Shown here piece after piece: positions 57,528 to 64,000 of a DNA stretch of 64,000 nucleotides. Positions within the stretch are counted from its first letter, which is position 1; the number at the start of each line of letters is the position of its first letter. The notes under the pieces are model-generated. The model did not search any database. It saw nothing but the letters and a program-made list of their open reading frames with translations, and was not told the DNA's origin. A program made the translations under genes and the position numbers. This stretch comes from Mycocentrospora acerina (taxonomy: Eukaryota; Ascomycota; Dothideomycetes; Pleosporales), in assembly GCA_022701365.1 (NCBI GenBank), contig JAKUHH010000092.1, positions 204,629 to 268,628 of the forward strand, in the 5' to 3' direction.

Positions 57528-60500
57528 TCATAGCTTCTCTGCTACGTCGACAAATTCTTCTAAATTTCTCACTGGTCGTGCCCCAGTACCAATCTGAACC
57601 GCTGCCTTCCACGCATGGATGTCACGAACCAACACTGGTGTTACGCCACTGTTGTTGTTTGTGTTTGGTGAAACAGCTGCATCGGAAAGACCCAGGGCCG
57701 CCTTCGCCTCGTCGATGACCTTGTCCGCAGTATCCTTCTCAAGCTTTAAGTCCTCGACAATGTAACTCGCCAACGCCTCCGGGATACCTTCCACCGATGT
57801 AGCCTTGTCAATGCGAGGCTTAAGAGCGTCTGTGTCAGGAGCGACTTTGTGCTCTGCGAGAATGACGTTCAGCGCGTCGATGGAAGACGCTTTCCTCTCA
57901 TCAAGAGTTGGTTCTTTGGGCTTAGATTGCGCTTGGAGATGAACTGAGAGTTTAGCGCGTTGAGAAGAGGAAGGAGAGAAGTACTGGGCGTAAAAGCCTA
58001 CAACGCTTTCTTTAGTGAGTTGATCAATGACTTGGGCGTCGACATCGGCTGTTTCACGATTAGCATTTCTCGGAAATCGTCTATTGATTAGAACCCACCT
58101 TGCAAAAAGTCATATGAATCACTGTAAATATGGTTCCAGAACCTCGCATCCTCTTGCCCAAGATTCTTCAGCTTGGACAAGCGCTTGTTAATGATCGCTT
58201 TTTTGTGCCCTTCAAAGTCTTCATCAGTCATTTCTTTGAGCTGCTTCCCAAACGCATCTAGGAAGTTCTCTATCCGGCCTTCAAGATAGCGACAATCTTT
58301 CTCGCTCTGGATCAATATTCGGTAGCCGGCCCAAGTATCCTGAAACTGGAAACCGGAGAAAACGACATAGCCAAGCTGCTCCTTGGTCCTCAGCTGATTA
58401 AAGCATGGTTCATCCGTCATTTGTCCAATGAGCATGAGTTTGGCACGTAAGTCTGTATCGTATCGATCACCCACATACAAGCTGTACTCGATGCAATGAT
58501 TTACGTTGGCCGGATCTTTGAGCTGCTTCTCGTAGATAAAGTTACTGCCTATAGGCCACACCAAGTTTCGTTTGATCGTCAGTTGGGACGTAGGGAGTTT
58601 CTTCGGCCTTGTAGTACGTTCTACAAGATCAGTGAGTTTTAATGCTTCCTCCTTGTACAAATTCCCGTGAGCGAGAACTTCAAGCTGGCACTGCGCAAAA
58701 ATTTGCGGGAAAAAGTTTTGAACGTCTTGCGCTGTGACACCATTCATTTCTTTAAGCAGATCCTCGTTCAAAAATCCTTTCTCGCTCTTGAAAGTTCGCG
58801 TGTAAGACCCAACTTGGAAGTACGGTTGCAGATAGTCAGAATTGCGCAGAGAGCGTAGCATCCTGTCGTGGATGATCTTGAAGCGATCTTCGCGAATCTC
58901 AAGATCTCGTGCCTGCAACAGAACTTTCTCTAACAAAACGTGGAGCTTGTCGTTATATCCGCTAATCGTGACTGACAACCCATTTAGGTGGTTTGTGAAA
59001 TCATAGCTCAAGCCAGAAATGTCGGCGTCGTATGAGTACTCGACCAAGGCATCGTTAACGAGATCACGATACAGTGTGCACAAGAGTGTAACTCGGGCTG
59101 TGGCGCTTGTTATTGGCGTCTTGAAGTAGATGTGCACATTAGCTTTAGGGACCCAGTATTGGTCATCCTTCTTCCACCAGATGCGTACGTTGTCATCATG
59201 CCTGATCAGCTTAGGCTCTTTTGATGGTACTTCGACCTCCTTTTTCTCCACATCCAATCGAGTCGGGATGAACTCATTTTTGTGGGGAAAATGTAGCTCT
59301 GAGGGCCTGCTCTTGCTCTCAAAGGCTTCCTTAATTTCAGCAAGGAAGTTCTCTGGTATCTTTTCGACCTTGTGTTCCGTACCGTACCATTTTTCTCTCT
59401 TATCCCATCCACCGGGGAACTCTTGACTGACGACAACAATGCGGAAGTTGTCCGGTCGCAAGAAAGACATGGCCTCGCTAAGTCGATCTGCATCAAACTT
59501 GCGAATGACAGCTGGCCCACTCAGCAACATCGTGCGGTCATACGGCTTCTGCATAACACCAGCAAGAGAACTGGCAGTTCCACTAGGAGGACTCTTTTGC
59601 TTGAATCTGAAGTCGACCTCGCTCATCTGCATTTGCTCGTCCACTACCCATTTTTGAGGCGGTTGGTCTCGAATCATGCCGATGTATTGGAAAATTATCT
59701 TTGCGACCTCCTGATAATTCTTGAGACCCTCTTCGGTGAGCTTGACGTTGACTTGAAACAGGCCCGACCCAGGGCAGAGAGTAGATCCGCCCGCACCGAG
59801 ACCGTTGCCCCAACCTTTGGCTTTGAGATAGGCTAGAATACTGCCGGGACCTTCGTGTCCAATCAAATGGCTAAGATATCTGGATGGGTGCGACTCGTAA
59901 AACTCTTCCTCATCGCGATACAGGAACTGCAGCTCTAAAGACCTTGACTCTAGTACAGGCTTTGCGAAAGTCTGTGTCAGTAGCTCATTTTCAGTGTATA
60001 CTGGCATATCCCAGCGACTACGAGGCAAATCCTTGTTCGGCACTTTGGCAAAGATATCTTCGACCCATTCTTCCAAAGTATCCAAGCTCTCGCGGCCAAG
60101 AACGACGAGCTTCATCTTGTTCGCCGAATAGTGCGCCGAATGGAAATTTATGAACTCGTCGCGAATCTTAACGCCTCGCGCTAGAGGGTCGTCATGTAGC
60201 GTCTTCCAGCTCCCTGTCGAGAAGTGGCAGTAAGGATGCTTGGGGTTGGCCAAAGCCTTGTTAAGCTGGTGTAATCGCCATGTATCGTTCTGCAAATTCT
60301 TCTTGTTTTCTGAGTCGACCGCCTTGAGCTCACGATCAAGGACGTTGTCCAAAAAAAGCGGTGCAATGAAGAACTGGCCGAAGCGATCTAGCCCTCCCCA
60401 CAACGGCGACTCGTCCTTTAACTCTTGCGCGGTCGGTTGCGGAGCATCGGGTGTCGCAGACTTGCTGTTGGTCGATGGGTAGGAAAGCTCAAAATAGTAG

Positions 60501-61189
60501 TTTGTATCACAAGCGGCTGTGAAAGCGTTTGAGTGGCCGCCATGTTTGGCTAGATATTGGTTGTAGGCATTCTCTTCTGGGTACTTCTCTGTACCCATGA
60601 ACAGCAGGTGCTCCACGGCATGTGCGATGCCCGGCATATCCTCAGCATCGCTGAAGCTGCCAACATTTACGTCCAAAGCGGCACTCGCCTTGTCTGTGCC
60701 CGCCTCGTGTATCAAAAGTACTTCGAGCTGGTTAGGCAGGGTGACGATGCGGTACGCCCGGTCGTCAAGCTGTGGCCTTTCCAGGTCTTCGATGCGCTGC
60801 CGTGAACCGAGGCTCCTTCCAAGCTCCTCTCCCATATCGAATGTGTGTGCGAGGTTTCTGGTGGTGTTGGTGTAGTGACGAGAGTGAGTAACTGTAGTTT
60901 GAGGCACGAGCGACGTGTGCACCAGGCGAAGTTGTGACGAGCTAGTGGCGGAGAAAGATACAGAACACGGTGGTGTTGTTTTTGAGGAAGATGGTGACAG
61001 TGATGATAACGGTGATGGTGACGATAATGATGATGATGATGACACTGCTGCTGCTGCTACTGCTGCTACTGCACAATAACTTCTAACTGATGTTAATGGC
61101 GGAAGGAGCGATTGTGATCGCGGTCGAACGACGAACGACAGTCTTGTGCTTGAGAGAGAGAGCATCCACGGCACCGTCTCTGAGATCAA
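57528..61189 (-). CDS. ste23: Insulysin-type M16 metalloprotease, Ste23-like
   Basis: Homologue of insulin-degrading enzyme and yeast Ste23/Axl1, which trim the a-factor pheromone and other peptides. Exons 58099-61189 and 57528-58048 (50-nt intron) give 1,203 residues. The zinc motif HxxEH is at 190-194 (GIAHAVEHLLFMGTEKYPEE), with the downstream acid region ENKKNLQNDTWRLHQLNKAL. The four M16 repeats seem complete (DTNYYFELSYPS, PHKNEFIPT, YVVFSGFQFQDTWAGYRILIQSEKD). The N-terminal 118 residues are Ser/Ala/Val-rich with some basic residues and precede an internal Met (MGEELGRSLGSRQRIEDLERP) that matches the usual start of the family. The longer form might carry a mitochondrial signal. Confidence 0.93.
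61026..61075. repeat. Trinucleotide repeats in the 5' coding part of the ste23 frame
   Basis: GATGATGAT and CTGCTGCTACTGCTGCTACTGC tracts; on the coding strand they give the Ser run and the AVAAVAAAAV stretch around residues 40-55. They lie upstream of the internal Met at residue 119. Confidence 0.85.
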
Positions 61190-61698
61190 GACGCGTCGAG
61201 CAACCGGCAGTAATAATTATAATAACCTATAGCCAATTGCGCAATATAGAGTACACCTACAGCAAACAAAGAGCGGTGAGAGAGGCAAGGTAAACGAACG
61301 GCTCCGAAAGACGCAGACGGAGAACAAGCGTCATCCGCCGCCTCGGTACTCAAAATTCTCAGCCCTGTACGATTTGACATGCCTGACTTATTGTAGTAAA
61401 AACAGTCTTGATGTTCCCATTGCTTGTTACTGTAAAGCCATCAATGCTGCCCATCATGGTGCTTAGGCCGTTGCAGGCATGACATCCGAGGCCATTTGGT
61501 CACAAACGCGTACCCGCCTTGAGCAAGACATGTTATGAAGGCGGACTATACATGGGCATATATGGGGCAACAAATTTCTCGACGACCAACACGAAATCAG
61601 TTTAAAAATTGAACCACCACTCCTAGAAGTACGAAAGGTTTCTGGGTATCTAACACAACGCGAATAATTTGACAATGCATGACCAAACCACGAGCGCC
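61190..61698. other. Intergenic region, no gene recognised
   Basis: Between the ste23 start and the stop of the next minus-strand gene; presumed ste23 promoter. Confidence 0.5.
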
Positions 61699-62617
61699 CT
61701 ACCGTCGACTTTTGCCCCTCCCCCGCCCTGCAGAACCGCGGGGTGCACCACCTTTGGGGCAGCTGTCCTTCATATGACCTTTCTGTCCACATCTGAAACA
61801 CTCCATGTTGCTCAAGTTGCTTCCACCAGGCCTGCGCCCTCCTGATAGAGTAGTCAATCCACCAAGATCCATGTCTTCGTCAAGCTGCTTCGGTGGCCCT
61901 CTCGGTGAACCATCGCCAAGACTTTCCCGCGCCCTTGCTTCGCGTCTTTGCGCGTTGACTTCGCGTTTTGTTTCGCGTATGAGCTCTGCGGCAGGGTCAT
62001 CTGAGTCGTATTCGCCTGATGAGGATTCTGTCTCGCCCTCTGAACTGTCGGCTGTCTCGAAGGCGACTGGCTTCTAATACATGTTAGCATACTGGGTGTG
62101 GTCTTGCGAACTTTGATAGTGCTCACCTCCTTCTTCTTTAAACCCCCGCCATACTGCTTTCTCACGGGCCGCGCTTCTTCCTCCTCATCCTCCTCCTCAG
62201 AGCTGTCTTCGGCATCAATCTCCGCAAATCCTGCTCGTCTGACCTGCATTGCATTTGAACGCTTGCCATCCAAGGGGTCGCTAAAGCTAAGAACCCATTT
62301 CGTCTCGCCTGTATGTTGTGCAGCTTTTTCAAGCGCCTCCTGTCGCTTCTTTTCCTCGGCCGCTAATGCCGATTGCAGAATCTCATGATCTGGAGTGCCG
62401 GGAGTGCCTGGGGCTGGTGCGCCGCCATATGAAACGCGTGCCTTCTTAGAAGGAGGTCCATTGGGTGTCGAGGGTGACGGCTTTGCTACGGATTTTGCGG
62501 CAGAGCGTTGCATAAACTGTGCCTATGTCAGTTGTTGTTTGCTGTAGCAGAAAGAGGATTGTTTGCCTTCATTGTCATTAGACGACTCGACATCGTCTTT
62601 GGCGTATTCGAAGACAT
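61699..62617 (-). CDS. Mpp6-like exosome cofactor with C-terminal CCHC zinc knuckle
   Basis: A 271-residue protein. Exons 62567-62617, 62127-62516 and 61699-62073. The spliced N-terminus reads MSSRLMTMKFMQRSAAKS; the MKFMQR core is the hallmark of the M-phase phosphoprotein 6 family, which bridges the RNA exosome and the Mtr4 helicase in nuclear RNA decay. A WVLSF motif occurs near residue 80. An acidic run (EDSSEEEDEEEEA) and a basic helix (ETKREVNAQRREARARE) follow. The C-terminus has a zinc knuckle CFRCGQKGHMKDSC and an RG-rich end (GSAGRGRGKSRR). The first intron has no GT donor at the only position that restores the frame and would be a GC-AG intron (GCAAAC...CACAG, 50 nt). The Mpp6 identity is based on the short motif and overall layout. 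Confidence 0.75.
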
Positions 62618-63319
62618 TTTGGAGTGTGGCTCAGGATATTTCCTACAGTGCTCAGGTGAATGGGTCGATGGTTAGGAGATGTCGGGTTTTCTTTATCTCG
62701 AATTACAGACGCGCAGATTGACAAAAATCGTCATCAACAACTTTTGGCGCACAGACTGCACGCTAGACTAGCGCATGGTTTGTGAACTTGCGCGTTGCAC
62801 ACGTCTAATCAGGGCCGTTTCTCGAGTATCTGCTAAGGGTCAATGAATTTCGAAATCAGTAGCGTAGCGCACACCCTCTGCAACTGCCTATTGTGACATT
62901 TCAAATCGACAGATGTCATGATGATATGAATGTATTTGATTAGACTGATTACACGTTAGCATCCTTGGGTAGGAAAATTAACTGGTCTGCGAATCTTGCA
63001 TTAACAAAGCTCAAACCATTATTTACCAATTTCCTGACTGTGGCATGTCTTTGCAAAATATCTTTTTAACGTCTCATGAGGAATACTACGTCGATAGGGT
63101 AATCGTGTCGTATTAGTGATAGATTACTTTTCATACCGTTGACATGCAGAAGTTGTTCAAATCCAGCAGCGATCAAACGTTACTTTGTAGCAGACCGAAT
63201 AAGAATTTTCAATCTTTTTTCACGTCATAGTTAGCAATGTCTACAAAATGTTACTAGTGTAAATTCTTCAAGGGGCTTTCCCCACGAGGTCTTTATCTCA
63301 CAGAGCACAAGTGTGCTAT
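62618..63319. other. Intergenic region before transposon copy 3
   Basis: AT-rich, no gene recognised. The target TA of copy 3 is at 63320-63321. Confidence 0.5.
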
Positions 63320-63321
63320 TA

Positions 63322-64000
63322 CCGTGTCCGTGCACTCAATGCGCGGATTCACTCAATGCGCACCCATCAGAAACTAGCCTAAACTTCAACACGACGTGAA
63401 TCCACCAAAATGAACTCAATCAAGACTGCAATTAATGCTATTAAAGCGCTAGAGTCAGGAGAAGATTTTTCATATTCAGAAATAGCTAAAAAGTATAGTG
63501 TTGTGCGTTCAACGTTAACTTAAAGGCACCAAGCTATTACAGCGTTGCGTGCAGCCAGTGCATCTACGCGTCAAAAGCTCAGCCTACAACAAGAGCAGGA
63601 GCTTATTAAATATATAGAAAGGCTTACTAAGCAAGGCTTACCACCTACACAAGAGATAATTTAAAATTTTGCCTCATGTGTAGCTTAAGAGACTGTAAGT
63701 AAGAGCTAGGTTACACGCTTCATCAACCAGAATTCACACTATCTCACATCACAATAGACAACTAGTATAGACAGCAATCGCCACAAGGCTAATTCAGGGG
63801 CTAAATATAAGCTCTATTTCAACCTGTTAGGCAAGAAAATTAATAAGTATAACGTTATGCCCTGCAATACATACAATATAGATAAGAAAGGCTTTCTCCT
63901 TAGTATCACCAGCCAATCAAAACAAGTGTTCAGCAGGAGAATATAGGAGAAAAAGGAGGTTACAGCAGCTATCCAGGATGGCTCACGTGAGTAGATAACC
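63322..64000 (+). mobile_element. Pogo/Fot1-type DNA transposon, copy 3, cut by the window end
   Basis: Begins with the same terminal repeat (CCGTGTCCGTGCACTCAATG) after a TA, but in the opposite orientation: the transposase runs on the plus strand from 63410. The first 679 bases are seen. It differs from copies 1 and 2 by scattered transitions; some positions here are less altered (for example TCAGGAGAAGATTTTTCATATTCAG, where copies 1 and 2 have T instead of C). Confidence 0.92.
63410..64000 (+). pseudogene. Fot1/pogo transposase remnant (copy 3, partial)
   Basis: The frame from MNSIKTAINAIKALESGEDF continues through the helix-turn-helix (EIAKKYSVVRSTLT) but is cut by TAA/TAG codons (first at about codon 38). 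The first acidic motif of the nuclease reads TYNIDKKGF, with Lys where copies 1 and 2 have Glu. Continues past the window. Confidence 0.85.

Overview
The window is nuclear DNA of a filamentous ascomycete (Pezizomycotina, most likely Dothideomycetes/Pleosporales). The evidence is the many 46-110 nt GT-AG introns, a fungal highly reducing polyketide synthase, two fungal rhodopsin-domain membrane proteins, an Egh16-type secreted protein, and pogo/Fot1-type DNA transposons carrying C-to-T/G-to-A changes like those of repeat-induced point mutation (RIP). The lineage is inferred from gene content, not from a database match. For most multi-exon genes I worked out splice sites by hand; in each such model the exon lengths sum to a multiple of three.

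Layout. 1-11 kb is an accessory secondary-metabolism block: an FAD-linked (berberine-bridge-type) oxidase, a rhodopsin-domain membrane protein, and a highly reducing PKS without an enoylreductase. The oxidase and the PKS each carry one in-frame TAG, so the pathway looks silenced in this strain. A degenerate two-copy tandem repeat of about 165 bp lies upstream of the PKS. 12.4-16.7 kb holds a small membrane-anchored protein, the nuclear-pore protein Pom34 with a minisatellite behind its stop codon, and an acyl-CoA-ligase-like protein. 18-20 kb is a decayed pogo/Fot1 transposon. 20-29.5 kb holds an Egh16-like secreted protein, a CorA-like protein, an NCS1 nucleobase permease and a Trp-rich GPI-type wall protein. 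29.7-44.7 kb is mostly housekeeping: AP-1 mu, an F-box protein, mitochondrial ribosomal bL27m, an alpha-methylacyl-CoA racemase-type enzyme, the dynamin Vps1, V-ATPase subunit A with a minisatellite in an intron, and a second rhodopsin-domain protein. 46.7-48.8 kb is a second transposon copy. 49-62.6 kb has complex I NDUFS6, a YjbQ/UPF0047 protein, several unrecognised proteins, a FAM210/DUF1279-like mitochondrial protein, a Ste23/insulysin protease, and an Mpp6-like exosome cofactor with a CCHC knuckle. A third transposon copy, inverted relative to the first two, runs off the right end.

Functionally, Vps1, AP-1 mu and the V-ATPase all act in Golgi/endosome/vacuole traffic and acidification, but eukaryotic gene order gives no reason to call them a unit. 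The only likely co-functional group is the polyketide block at the left edge, which probably continues outside the window. I found no rRNA, tRNA or CRISPR feature that I could support by eye.
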